In this document: positions 1-6,777 of the stretch, piece after piece
How the letters are laid out: each line of letters begins with the position of its first letter
How positions within the stretch are numbered: position 1 is the stretch's first letter
DNA from: Christensenella sp. UBA941
GTDB taxonomy: Bacteria > Bacillota > Clostridia > Christensenellales > UBA941
Direction of reading: 5' to 3'
DNA: 10,302 nucleotides
Assembly (NCBI GenBank): GCA_002293365.1
Contig: DBDD01000189.1
Coordinates: 2,078-12,379, forward strand
Position numbers and translations under genes: made by a program
The notes under the pieces: generated by a model
The model's input: the letters and a program-made list of their open reading frames with translations, nothing else
What the model was told of the DNA's origin: nothing
Databases searched by the model: none

Positions 1-23
1 AGCCAGCCGTCGTATAAGCTCAT
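1..23 (-). CDS. Start of an unidentified gene, truncated by the window edge
   Basis: Read leftward, an ATG at 23-21 opens a frame beginning M-S-L-Y-D-G-W and continuing past position 1. The support is a textbook Shine-Dalgarno site, AAGGAGG, six bases upstream. The gene lies 88 bp downstream of the icd stop on the same strand, so it may be co-transcribed with icd, though a palindromic repeat sits between them. Seven residues are too few to identify a product. Confidence concerns the existence of a start here, not any function. Confidence 0.7.
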
Positions 24-29
24 GCCGTT

Positions 30-36
30 CCTCCTT
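30..36 (-). promoter_or_regulatory. Strong Shine-Dalgarno site for the truncated leftward gene
   Basis: The plus strand reads CCTCCTT, that is AAGGAGG on the minus strand, seven matches to the anti-SD of 16S rRNA. It lies six bases before the ATG at 23-21. This is the main evidence that a real gene starts at the left edge. Confidence 0.75.
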
Positions 37-51
37 AAAATATGACCCAAT

Positions 52-118
52 ATTGTAGGGGCGGATGGTGATCCGCCCGCAAACTAGGCTCGGGACGATT
101 GCCATCGTCCCCTACAAT
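52..118. repeat. 67-bp palindromic REP/MITE-like element, copy 1
   Basis: A perfect 10-bp terminal inverted repeat, ATTGTAGGGG (52-61) and CCCCTACAAT (109-118), encloses two hairpins. The first has arms GGGCGGAT (59-66) and ATCCGCCC (71-78) with a 4-base loop. The second has arms GGGACGAT (92-99) and ATCGTCCC (104-111), also with a 4-base loop. The same ends and hairpin design recur at 4698-4776 and, degraded, at 1364-1429. The right end overlaps the 3' end of icd: the TAG stop (112-114, minus) and the last two codons lie inside it. No coding capacity. It may act as a terminator or mRNA-stabilising structure for icd, but no U-tract follows it. Confidence 0.8.
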
Positions 119-1320
119 GCGCTGCCTAATCTCTCGCGAACCTGCCTTATAAACCCTTCCGTGCTTTCAATCCGGACGTTTTCGAGCGAACATAGCCCCG
201 CTAGGTCTTTTGTCATAATGCCCGCCTCGATCGTTTCAAGCGCGGCGTCTTCGAGTCTTTGGGCGAAAGCCGAAAGCTCGGGCAAGCTATCCAGTTCAGC
301 CCGCTTTTTCAGCGCGCCCGTCCAGGCGAAGAGCGTGGCCATGGAGTTCGTGCTCGTATCGCCGCCTTCCATGTGCCGGTAGTAGTGCCGCGTAACGGTG
401 CCATGTGCGGCCTCGTATTCGTAGTGTCCCTCGGGCGTAACGAGTACGCTCGTCATCATCGCGAGCGAGCCGAACGCCGTGGCGACCATATCGCTCATTA
501 CGTCGCCGTCGTAATTTTTGCATGCCCAGACGAAGCCGCCCTCGGAGCGGATTACGCGCGCGACGGCGTCGTCTATCAGCGTATAGAAGTATTCGATGCC
601 CGCTTCTTTGAACTTTTTCGCGTAATCGGATTCGAATATTTCCGCGAAAATGTCTTTAAAACGATGGTCGTAGAGCTTTGAAATCGTATCCTTCGTGGAG
701 AACCAAAGATCCTGTTTCACGGATAGCGCGTAATTGAAGCAGCTGTGCGCGAAGCCGCGTATGGATTCGTCCGTATTGAACATGGCTTGAATTACGCCGC
801 CGCCGGAAAAGTCGTGTATCGTTTCGCGGAAGCGCTCGCCCGATTCGCCGGTAAAGATCAGCTCCGCCTTGCCATTATTCGGCACTTGGTATTCCGTGGC
901 GGAATATACGTCGCCGTAGGAATGGCGGGCTATGCTTATAGGCTTTTTCCAAGAACGAACGGACGGCTCTATGCACGATACCGTGATGGGAGCGCGGAAT
1001 ACGGTTCCGTTCAGCATGGCGCGGATCGTGCCATTCGGGCTCTTCCACATCTGTTTAAGCGAATATTCCTGTACGCGCTGGGCGTTGGGCGTTATCGTCG
1101 CGCATTTCACGCCGACGCCGTATTTTGCTACGGCTTCTGCCGCCTCGCGCGTAACCTGGTCGTCCGTCTTGTCGCGGTTGACGAGGCTTAGGTCGTAGTA
1201 CTCCGTTTTAAGCTCGATAAACGGCTCAATAAGGATATCCTTTATCATCTTCCAGATGATGCGGGTCATCTCGTCGCCGTCCATCTCTACGAGCGGCGTT
1301 TTCATAGCGATTTTCTGCAT
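112..1320 (-). CDS. icd: NADP-dependent isocitrate dehydrogenase (eukaryotic/homodimeric subfamily)
   Basis: This cytosolic enzyme oxidatively decarboxylates isocitrate to 2-oxoglutarate, making NADPH and supplying the glutamate precursor. The 402 residues match the full length of the subfamily that includes mammalian IDH1, and most landmark residues are present. These are the VEMDGDEMTRIIW start (11-23), the ATITP loop (74-78), SPNGTIR (94-100), and ARHSYGD with Arg132 at the same number as the substrate arginine of human IDH1. Also seen are Lys210, metal-binding Asp250/Asp273/Asp277 in LIDD and YDGDVMSD, and the NADP-binding AAHGTVTRHY (304-313) with Arg311/His312, which favour NADP over NAD. 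The ATG start is supported by the family N-terminus and by a run of six G three bases upstream. The last two codons and the TAG stop lie in a repeat element. Family assignment is very secure; physiological role is inferred from the family. Confidence 0.97.
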   Translation of the reverse strand: MQKIAMKTPLVEMDGDEMTRIIWKMIKDILIEPFIELKTEYYDLSLVNRDKTDDQVTREAAEAVAKYGVGVKCATITPNAQRVQEYSLKQMWKSPNGTIRAMLNGTVFRAPITVSCIEPSVRSWKKPISIARHSYGDVYSATEYQVPNNGKAELIFTGESGERFRETIHDFSGGGVIQAMFNTDESIRGFAHSCFNYALSVKQDLWFSTKDTISKLYDHRFKDIFAEIFESDYAKKFKEAGIEYFYTLIDDAVARVIRSEGGFVWACKNYDGDVMSDMVATAFGSLAMMTSVLVTPEGHYEYEAAHGTVTRHYYRHMEGGDTSTNSMATLFAWTGALKKRAELDSLPELSAFAQRLEDAALETIEAGIMTKDLAGLCSLENVRIESTEGFIRQVRERLGSAL

Positions 1321-1363
1321 GTACCCCCCTAATTAACAACCGGAACATAGCCCGGTCGCCCAT

Positions 1364-1392
1364 ATTGTACTGGATTAGCGCGTTCGGCGCAA
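1364..1392 (-). promoter_or_regulatory. Candidate sigma-A promoter for icd
   Basis: Reading leftward, TTGCGC (1392-1387) and TACAAT (1369-1364) are separated by exactly 17 bp. The -10 matches five of six consensus positions and the -35 only its TTG. The -10 lies 43 bp before the ATG. It overlaps the outer end of a degenerate palindromic element. Plausible but unproven. Confidence 0.35.
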
Positions 1393-1429
1393 CGGGGAAT
1401 ATTGGGCGGCAAGACGCCCGCCCTACTAT
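1364..1429. repeat. Degenerate copy of the palindromic repeat family
   Basis: The right half is clear: GGGCGG (1404-1409) pairs with CCGCCC (1418-1423) and runs into CCCTACTAT, close to the CCCCTACAAT end of the intact copies. The left end ATTGTACTGG resembles ATTGTAGGGG in eight of ten positions, and the 66-bp span matches the 67 bp of copy 1. The left internal hairpin is not recognisable. It occupies the divergent gap between icd and the membrane protein gene. The right half is better supported than the full extent. Confidence 0.45.
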
Positions 1430-1449
1430 CTTATATCGCAAAATTTGGT

Positions 1450-1455
1450 TATAAT
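1450..1455 (+). promoter_or_regulatory. Possible -10 element for the membrane protein gene
   Basis: A perfect TATAAT lies 30 bp before the ATG at 1485 in an AT-rich stretch that follows the repeat. No good -35 hexamer is found 16-18 bp upstream, so this is a weak call. A separate Shine-Dalgarno GGAGA (1476-1480) sits a few bases before the start codon. Confidence 0.3.
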
Positions 1456-1484
1456 GGTAACGATAATACTTATTTGGAGAAGAA

Positions 1485-3461
1485 ATGTTCGGAATCCTCG
1501 TTTCGCTGGTGTATATGGCCGCGTTCGCTTTTACGGGGCTTTGCTTGGCGGCGCGTATGCTGCCTAGGGAGAAGGCTGCCGCAAAGCTCGTACTGGGGCT
1601 GACGTTTGGCCTCGCCATGATGATGTGGCTGCCGGCGCTGATAGCCTTTTGCTTCGGCGTGTTCACGCTTTGGGTACAAATCGGCGCGCTTTTTCTCGCG
1701 TTTATCATCGCCGCCCTTGCGTGCCTTAGGCGAACGCATAAACCGCAGCATTTACTTAGCTTTCAATTGCCGTTCGTGTTAAAGCCGGGCGCTCTGCGTT
1801 CGTTTATTAAGCGTGAAAAGGCGATGCTATTAGTCGCGGCGCCGTTCTTCTTGCTATGCCTGTATCTTTTATATACGCATACGCTTTTGCCGAAGGACGG
1901 CGCGCTCTACACGGGGCAGTCGACGTTCGGGGACATGAACATGCATCTCGGCTTTATAACGAGCATTGCCAAGCAAGGCCTTTTCCCTCCGGAATACTCC
2001 ATCATGGCCGGAACGCCGCTCTATTACCCTTTTCTGAACGCGAGCGTCTCCTCGACGCTGCTTTTGCTCGGAGCGCCGCTGCGTACGGCATATATACTGC
2101 CCGCGCTCTGGGCGCTCGCTTGCGTATTCTCCGGGCTGTACTTGTTCTTCGAGGCCTGGTTCAAGCGCGCGAACACGGCGATATTGGCGGTACTTCTGTT
2201 CCTTTTGGGAGGCGGGTTCGGCTTCTGGTACTTTCTGGACGGCTCGGGGGCCGATTCGTATAATTTTTCCCGGATCTTTACGGCGTTCTATGAAACGCCG
2301 ACGAATTACGTCGTTGAAAACATACGCTGGGTAAATCCAATCGCGGATATGCTTATACCACAGCGCGCGACGCTATTCGGCTGGGCGCTGCTGTTTCCGG
2401 CGCTGTACCTATTGCGCCGGGCGGTGGACGGCGAAAACGCGTTTGTACCGCTGGGCCTTCTCGCGGGCGCGCTGCCGCTCGTGCATACGCATTCGTTCCT
2501 CGCGCTCGGCCTTGTTTCGATTCCGATCTTTTTATACGAATGCAATAAAGGCCCGAAGTACGCGCTGCGCTTTTGGCCGTATATATTGCTTGCGGCCGCG
2601 CTTGCATTGCCGCAGCTATTCGCCTTTACATTCCGGCAGTCCTCTGCCGAGGGTTTTTTGCGCCCGCACTTCAATTGGGCGAATGAAAGCGATTCGTATT
2701 TTTGGTTCTATATAAAAAATCTGGGGCTGTTGGCGCTGCTCCTGCCTCCGGCGGCCGTTTTCGCGGGCAAGGCGTACCGCCGGTTCGCCTCGGGCGCGCT
2801 GCTTATCCTTTTTATCTGCGAATGTTTCGTATTCCAGCCCAACGAATACGACAACAACAAGCTGCTGTTTATCGCGTTCGCGTTTTCTTGCGGGCTCGTC
2901 GCTCATTTCCTTATAGGCGTTAACGCAAAGCTCAAGGGCGTCGCGGGGCGAAAGGCGCTCGCCATTATCACGCTTGCGGTACTCTTTCTCTCGGGAACGC
3001 TGACCGTCGCGCGCGAGGCCGTTTCACATCTCGGCCTGAGCGATGGCTTTGAAGAGGCCGATTTGGCCTTCCAGCTATACAGCGCTCCAAATGTAGAAGC
3101 GGCAAACTGGGTATCCGAGAACGCGCCGCCGGACGCGGTATTTTTGACCGCGCCGAACCACAACAACGCTATAGCCAGCCTCACGGGGCGCAATATCGTT
3201 TGCGGCTCGGACAGCTTTCTCTATTTCCACGGCGTCGACGCCATATCGAGGCACGAGGACGTGCGCAGAATGTATGAAGATTACGGCGCGTTTGAAGAAC
3301 TGAAGGAAGCATATAAAATAGACTACGCATACGAGAGCGATCATGAGTGGTATGAGTACTATGTGATGGACGGCGTTTTCAGCGGATATCCGGTCGTATT
3401 CGAAAGCGGAGACGTGACGATTTACGCCGTTTCCGAGCGGGCGCGGGCGCTTTTGCGCTAG
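1485..3461 (+). CDS. Polytopic membrane protein, probable GT-C-fold glycosyltransferase-like
   Basis: The 658-residue protein has about 13 hydrophobic segments spread over residues 1-510 and a soluble C-terminal domain of about 150 residues. Its layout resembles GT-C enzymes, which use polyprenyl-phosphate sugars on the outer membrane face. After the fourth segment comes an outer loop with GDMNMH (Asp150, His154), the usual place of the GT-C acidic residue, then YYPFLNASVSS. Further on are HTHS (334-337) and NEYDNNK (453-459), like the W/Y-D-N-x-K motif of large bacterial membrane glycosyltransferase relatives. The tail contains NWVSENAPPDAVFLTAP (541-557), a pattern common after the membrane part of such proteins. 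ATG start with GGAGA upstream; the first membrane segment begins immediately. The substrate is unknown, and it could instead be a non-enzymatic relative. The fold is inferred from topology and motif placement. Confidence 0.7.
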   Translation: MFGILVSLVYMAAFAFTGLCLAARMLPREKAAAKLVLGLTFGLAMMMWLPALIAFCFGVFTLWVQIGALFLAFIIAALACLRRTHKPQHLLSFQLPFVLKPGALRSFIKREKAMLLVAAPFFLLCLYLLYTHTLLPKDGALYTGQSTFGDMNMHLGFITSIAKQGLFPPEYSIMAGTPLYYPFLNASVSSTLLLLGAPLRTAYILPALWALACVFSGLYLFFEAWFKRANTAILAVLLFLLGGGFGFWYFLDGSGADSYNFSRIFTAFYETPTNYVVENIRWVNPIADMLIPQRATLFGWALLFPALYLLRRAVDGENAFVPLGLLAGALPLVHTHSFLALGLVSIPIFLYECNKGPKYALRFWPYILLAAALALPQLFAFTFRQSSAEGFLRPHFNWANESDSYFWFYIKNLGLLALLLPPAAVFAGKAYRRFASGALLILFICECFVFQPNEYDNNKLLFIAFAFSCGLVAHFLIGVNAKLKGVAGRKALAIITLAVLFLSGTLTVAREAVSHLGLSDGFEEADLAFQLYSAPNVEAANWVSENAPPDAVFLTAPNHNNAIASLTGRNIVCGSDSFLYFHGVDAISRHEDVRRMYEDYGAFEELKEAYKIDYAYESDHEWYEYYVMDGVFSGYPVVFESGDVTIYAVSERARALLR

Positions 3462-3496
3462 AAATACTATCCGCCGCGCCGGTCAAAAATCAGCGC

Positions 3497-3539
3497 TTGT
3501 CAAAAATTTTGCCAATATATTGTATTTAAGGTGTATAAG
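3497..3539 (+). promoter_or_regulatory. Probable promoter region of the DUF362 gene
   Basis: The 129-bp gap 3462-3590 is markedly AT-rich compared with its surroundings. Within it, TTGTCA (3497-3502) and TTGCCA (3509-3514) are good -35 candidates. TGTATA (3532-3537), 17 bp after the second, and the overlapping TATAAG are possible -10 sites. A small palindrome, CAAAA-A-TTTTG (3501-3511), overlaps both -35 candidates and could be an operator or chance. The exact start site cannot be chosen by eye. Confidence 0.35.
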
Positions 3540-3590
3540 TGATAAATTTATATTATTAGGAAGAAGGATTCATTTCAGGGGGAAGCTAAA

Positions 3591-4676
3591 TTGAAAGACG
3601 TTCTGTTCGCTCCGATGGATTTTAACCGCTACGATCCCGACGAAACTTTACCGGCGCGCTTTGACAGGCTTTTAGAGCGTTCGCCGCTAAAAGGCGGTGT
3701 GAAGGACAAGACGGTGGCGATCAAGTATCACGTCGGCGACAGGCTTGGATATACGACGATCGCGCCGATTTTTATCCGCAAGCTGGTGACGTTTATACAG
3801 GATTGCGGCGGCAAATGCTTCTTGACGGATCACTACGTCTGGCAGCGCGATCCGGCTAAGCGCGGGTACACGCCAGAAATTCTGGGCTGCCCTATTGTGG
3901 ACGACTGCGGCGTTACCGGTAAATACTTCGTTTCCAAAGATGTAGACTTTAAAACCTTTAAAAACGTCGATATCGCGGGCGAAATCTACCACGCGGACTA
4001 CTTTGTAGATCTTTCTCACGTAAAGGGGCACGGTGCCTGCGGCTTTGGCGGCGCGGTGAAGAATATCTCGATGGGCTGCGTTACAGACCGTACGCGCCAT
4101 CAAATCCACGGCCTGGCGGGCGGGCTCGAATGGGACGAGAGCAAGTGCACGCATTGCAAAGCGTGCCTGACGAGCTGTAACCACGGCGCGAATTTTTTCG
4201 ACGAGGATGGGCGCTACAAAATAGACGACCATAATTGCACGCTGTGCCATCATTGCGAAAAGGTCTGCCCCGCGGACGCGATCAATATAACCGATTCAGA
4301 TTACTATGACTTTCAGCACGGCATGGCTCTTGCCACAAAAACGGTGCTCGATTGTTTCGCGCCGGAAAACCGCTACTTCATAAACGTGCTGCTGCAAGTC
4401 ACAGCCCTATGCGATTGCTGGGGCATGTCGACGCCAGCGCTCGTGCCGGATGTAGGCATCTTGGCGAGTGAAGATATCGTCGCCGTAGAACAGGCCTCGC
4501 TCGATATGATAAAGAATGAGGACTTAATTCCCAAAGGCGCGCCCGGCGGGCAGCTTCCGTGCGAGGGAGAGCATCTGTTCGAACGCCTTCATGGCCTGGA
4601 TCCTTTCGTACAGCTAGACAAGCTGCAAGAGATGGGCGTCGGCTCCAGAAAATATCAGCTTGTCGAGGTCAGATAA
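3591..4676 (+). CDS. DUF362 family iron-sulfur protein with two 4Fe-4S motifs
   Basis: This 361-residue protein combines a DUF362 domain with an internal two-cluster ferredoxin insert. DUF362 hallmarks are HVKGHGACGFGGAVKNISMG (143-162) and, near the C-terminus, CDCWG (274-278) followed by PDVGILASEDIVAVEQA (286-302). The insert carries two CxxCxxCxxxC motifs, with Cys186/189/192/196 and Cys216/219/222/226. The second ends in the usual Cys-Pro; the first has Asn after its fourth Cys. There is no signal peptide or membrane segment, so it is likely cytosolic. DUF362-ferredoxin proteins are common in strict anaerobes and are presumed redox or electron-transfer proteins, but the reaction is not established. 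The TTG start is chosen because AGGGGGA (3577-3583) lies seven bases upstream and the family N-terminus follows. It appears monocistronic. Confidence 0.92.
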   Translation: MKDVLFAPMDFNRYDPDETLPARFDRLLERSPLKGGVKDKTVAIKYHVGDRLGYTTIAPIFIRKLVTFIQDCGGKCFLTDHYVWQRDPAKRGYTPEILGCPIVDDCGVTGKYFVSKDVDFKTFKNVDIAGEIYHADYFVDLSHVKGHGACGFGGAVKNISMGCVTDRTRHQIHGLAGGLEWDESKCTHCKACLTSCNHGANFFDEDGRYKIDDHNCTLCHHCEKVCPADAINITDSDYYDFQHGMALATKTVLDCFAPENRYFINVLLQVTALCDCWGMSTPALVPDVGILASEDIVAVEQASLDMIKNEDLIPKGAPGGQLPCEGEHLFERLHGLDPFVQLDKLQEMGVGSRKYQLVEVR

Positions 4677-4697
4677 CGCTGGTTTATAGCTAAAACA

Positions 4698-4776
4698 TGT
4701 AGGGGCGGATGGCGATCCGCCCATGCATCCTAAAGCTTCGTGGTAATTCACGGGCGGATGGCGATCCGCCCCTACA
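4698..4776. repeat. 79-bp palindromic REP/MITE-like element, copy 2
   Basis: The ends TGTAGGGG (4698-4705) and CCCCTACA (4769-4776) are perfect inverted repeats. Each arm carries the same hairpin: GGGCGGAT, loop GGCG, ATCCGCCC, at 4703-4722 and again identically at 4752-4771. Since each hairpin is itself nearly palindromic, the two arms can pair internally or with each other. A 29-base spacer lies between them. The element occupies most of the 135-bp gap between the DUF362 gene and the three-gene operon, leaving 35 bp before the next start codon. It shares its ends and hairpin plan with the copies at 52-118 and 1364-1429. Confidence 0.85.
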
Positions 4777-4811
4777 ATAACATCGTCAACATCAAATAGG
4801 GGGGAAGAGCA

Positions 4812-5726
4812 GTGGCGGCAAAACTAACAAAGGTCGAATTCTCGGGTTGGGAAAATTGTCTGAAGCTTCAAGACGAATCGCTGGAGATGATCATCACGAC
4901 GGACGTCGGGCCGCGCGTAATAAGCCTTAGCGCGCCGGGAGGCAAGAACATGATGAACGTCGACGCGGCGACTGCCGGAAAGACGGGCGGCGGCGATTGG
5001 CACGCCTACGGCGGGCACAGGCTCTGGCATTCGCCGGAGATAATGCCGCGTACCTACGAGCCCGACAATATACCCGTCGAATGGAAAGAGATCCCAAATG
5101 GCGTAGCGCTTATAAACGAGCCTTTCGAGGGTAGGGGTATCCAAAAAGAGATAGAAATCACGCTTTCGGGCGGAACGGCGACGCTGAAGCACCGCCTTAC
5201 GAACCGTTCGCTTTGGCCCGTGGAGCTCGCTGTTTGGGCGCTTACTGTTATGGCGGCGGGCGGTATGGAGGTTTTGCCGCTAATCACGCCCGCGAAGTCG
5301 CAGGTTTCGCTTTTGCCTAGCTTCCCGCTCGTTATGTGGCCGTATACCAATTTTGCCGATTCGCGCCTCAACTTCGGGCGCAAGTACATCTGCCTTTCAC
5401 AAGACCCGGATTGCGAAGGGCCGACGAAGCTCGGCTACTTTAATCCGTTTGGCTGGGCCGCATATGTAAATTTCGATCAGCTCTTTATCAAGCGGTTCGA
5501 CGCGGACGATCCCGCGAATATAGCCAAGTATCCCGACTTCGGCTGCTCGTACGAGACGTTCTCAAACGAATCCATGGTCGAGATGGAAACGCTCTCGCAA
5601 ATGACCGTATTGCAACCGGGCGAATCCGCCGAGCATACCGAGCGCTGGAACGTATACGCGGGCGCGGCGCGCCCCGCTCCGGGCGACGAAGCCGCGCTTG
5701 ACGCCTTGTTAAGCCAGTATATTTAG
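4812..5726 (+). CDS. DUF4380 / galactose-mutarotase-like domain protein
   Basis: This 304-residue protein has the look of the beta-sandwich sugar mutarotase-like (aldose 1-epimerase-type) fold, close to DUF4380. The features are ITTDVGPRVISLSAPGGKN (28-46), the GGHRLWHSPE motif (67-76) with His69 and His73 where this superfamily places sugar-contacting residues, and NEPFEGRGIQKEIEITLS (102-119). The end has LQPGESAEHTERWNVY (267-282), usual for these proteins. No signal peptide is visible, so it acts in the cytosol. The catalytic pair of true mutarotases cannot be confirmed by eye; binding or sensing a carbohydrate is as likely as epimerisation. The GTG start is preferred because AGGGGGG (4798-4804) lies seven bases before it. 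It is the first gene of a three-gene operon, only 2 bp from the glycosyltransferase gene, which suggests a glycan-related role. Confidence 0.82.
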   Translation: MAAKLTKVEFSGWENCLKLQDESLEMIITTDVGPRVISLSAPGGKNMMNVDAATAGKTGGGDWHAYGGHRLWHSPEIMPRTYEPDNIPVEWKEIPNGVALINEPFEGRGIQKEIEITLSGGTATLKHRLTNRSLWPVELAVWALTVMAAGGMEVLPLITPAKSQVSLLPSFPLVMWPYTNFADSRLNFGRKYICLSQDPDCEGPTKLGYFNPFGWAAYVNFDQLFIKRFDADDPANIAKYPDFGCSYETFSNESMVEMETLSQMTVLQPGESAEHTERWNVYAGAARPAPGDEAALDALLSQYI

Positions 5727-5728
5727 AA

Positions 5729-6775
5729 ATGAAGCCGCTTTTGATGTCCGCATGCTTTATCGTGAAGGACGAGGAGCGCTTTCTTGAACGCGCGCTAAAG
5801 AGCATCCGGCCGTATGCCGCCGAGATCGTCGTATTGGATACGGGTTCGAGCGACGCGAGCGTTGAAATCGCCGGGCGGTATGCGGATATAATCGGGCATT
5901 TCAAATGGATTGGCGATTTTTCGGCGGCGCGAAACGCTTGCGCCAAATTGGCTTCACACGATTGGATTTTCGCGATGGACGGGGACGAAGAAGCGATTCT
6001 TTTCGACGAAGAGAGCGTTTGGCAAGCGCTTTTAGATAATCCGCGCTCTATCGGGCGCTATAGTGTGCGCAATCTTACTGAATCCGAGGACGCGGCGGTC
6101 GTTACCGTGTCGCGCGTATATAACCGCCGCTTTTTTCGCTACGAGGGCGCCATTCACGAGATGTTGACGCCCATAGATGAAAGCACTGGCAGAGCGCTTT
6201 TTGGCGTTCCGGTCGTGCTTGCGCATCACGGCTATTCGATCGAGGTAGCCAAATCGAAAAACAAGACCGTCCGTAACCGCGAGCTTTTGTTTCAAGAGCT
6301 CGAGCGTAATCCCGCGGACGCCTACTACCGCTATCAACTCGGAAAAAACTACAATTACGCCGGCGAAAAGGAAGCCGCGTGCGAAGCGTTTGCCATGGCG
6401 CTTTCGCTAGATAGCGACGCGCAAAAGGAATATATAGCGGACTTAATAGAAAGCTATGGCAACGCGCTTTTGGATTTAAAGCGCTACGGCGAGGCGGCTA
6501 AGCTTTTGCGCTTTGAGGGCGAGCTGCTTTCCCCGCGCAATCAGTTTTCGTTCGGCATGATAAACATGAACGCCGGCCGTTTTGACGAGGCTGTCGCCTG
6601 TTTTAAGCGCTGTATTGTAGAGGGCAGCGCCGAGCCGATCGAATCCAGCATGCCGCGCTACAATATGGGCGTTATATACGAATGCACCGGCAAAATGAGC
6701 GAGGCGCGCGAGCTATATCTCGCCTGCGGTAATTTTTTACCCGCGCGGTCGCGATTGAAAGCGCTTAGGAGGTAG
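5729..6775 (+). CDS. Family 2 glycosyltransferase fused to C-terminal TPR repeats
   Basis: The N-terminal half (about 5-170) is a GT-A, family 2 glycosyltransferase: SACFIVKDEERFLERALKSI (7-26), VVLDTGSSD (34-42), DFSAARNACA (63-72) and the metal/nucleotide-sugar DxD motif FAMDGDEE (81-88, Asp84 and Asp86). It would move a sugar from a nucleotide donor to an unknown acceptor. Residues about 196-336 form roughly four TPR-like helical pairs, for example YYRYQLGKNYNYAGEKEAACEAF split around 199-221 and PRYNMGVIYECTGKMSEA (309-326), likely for protein binding. This GT2-TPR layout occurs in Firmicutes, including enzymes that glycosylate peptides. No membrane segment is present. The ATG follows the upstream stop by 2 bp and has no clear Shine-Dalgarno site, implying translational coupling; a second in-frame ATG at codon 6 is an alternative start. 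Confidence 0.9.
   Translation: MKPLLMSACFIVKDEERFLERALKSIRPYAAEIVVLDTGSSDASVEIAGRYADIIGHFKWIGDFSAARNACAKLASHDWIFAMDGDEEAILFDEESVWQALLDNPRSIGRYSVRNLTESEDAAVVTVSRVYNRRFFRYEGAIHEMLTPIDESTGRALFGVPVVLAHHGYSIEVAKSKNKTVRNRELLFQELERNPADAYYRYQLGKNYNYAGEKEAACEAFAMALSLDSDAQKEYIADLIESYGNALLDLKRYGEAAKLLRFEGELLSPRNQFSFGMINMNAGRFDEAVACFKRCIVEGSAEPIESSMPRYNMGVIYECTGKMSEARELYLACGNFLPARSRLKALRR
6767..6772 (+). promoter_or_regulatory. Shine-Dalgarno site made of the last two codons of the upstream gene
   Basis: AGGAGG is encoded by the tandem arginine codons AGG-AGG that end the glycosyltransferase, directly before its TAG stop, and lies five bases from the ATG of the GGDEF gene. It fixes that start and ties the two genes together. 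Confidence 0.85.
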
Positions 6776-6777
6776 CG

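Noticed and set aside
259..681. Plus-strand open frame of 140 codons opposite icd
   Set aside because: It is antisense to a fully conserved isocitrate dehydrogenase, is rich in Arg/Ala as expected of a GC-rich shadow frame, and shows no recognisable domain.
3687..4253. Minus-strand open frame of 188 codons opposite the DUF362 gene
   Set aside because: It mirrors the strongly conserved DUF362/ferredoxin frame, has no recognisable motif, and codon use fits the opposite strand.
4660..4689. TTGTCG plus TTTATA as promoter of the three-gene operon
   Set aside because: Both boxes match poorly and the transcript would have to cross the long GC-rich hairpins of repeat copy 2; no better promoter was found either.
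4698..4776. CRISPR repeat-spacer unit
   Set aside because: Only two hairpin repeats with one 29-base spacer, an inverted arrangement at the ends, and no cas genes; it fits a palindromic element.
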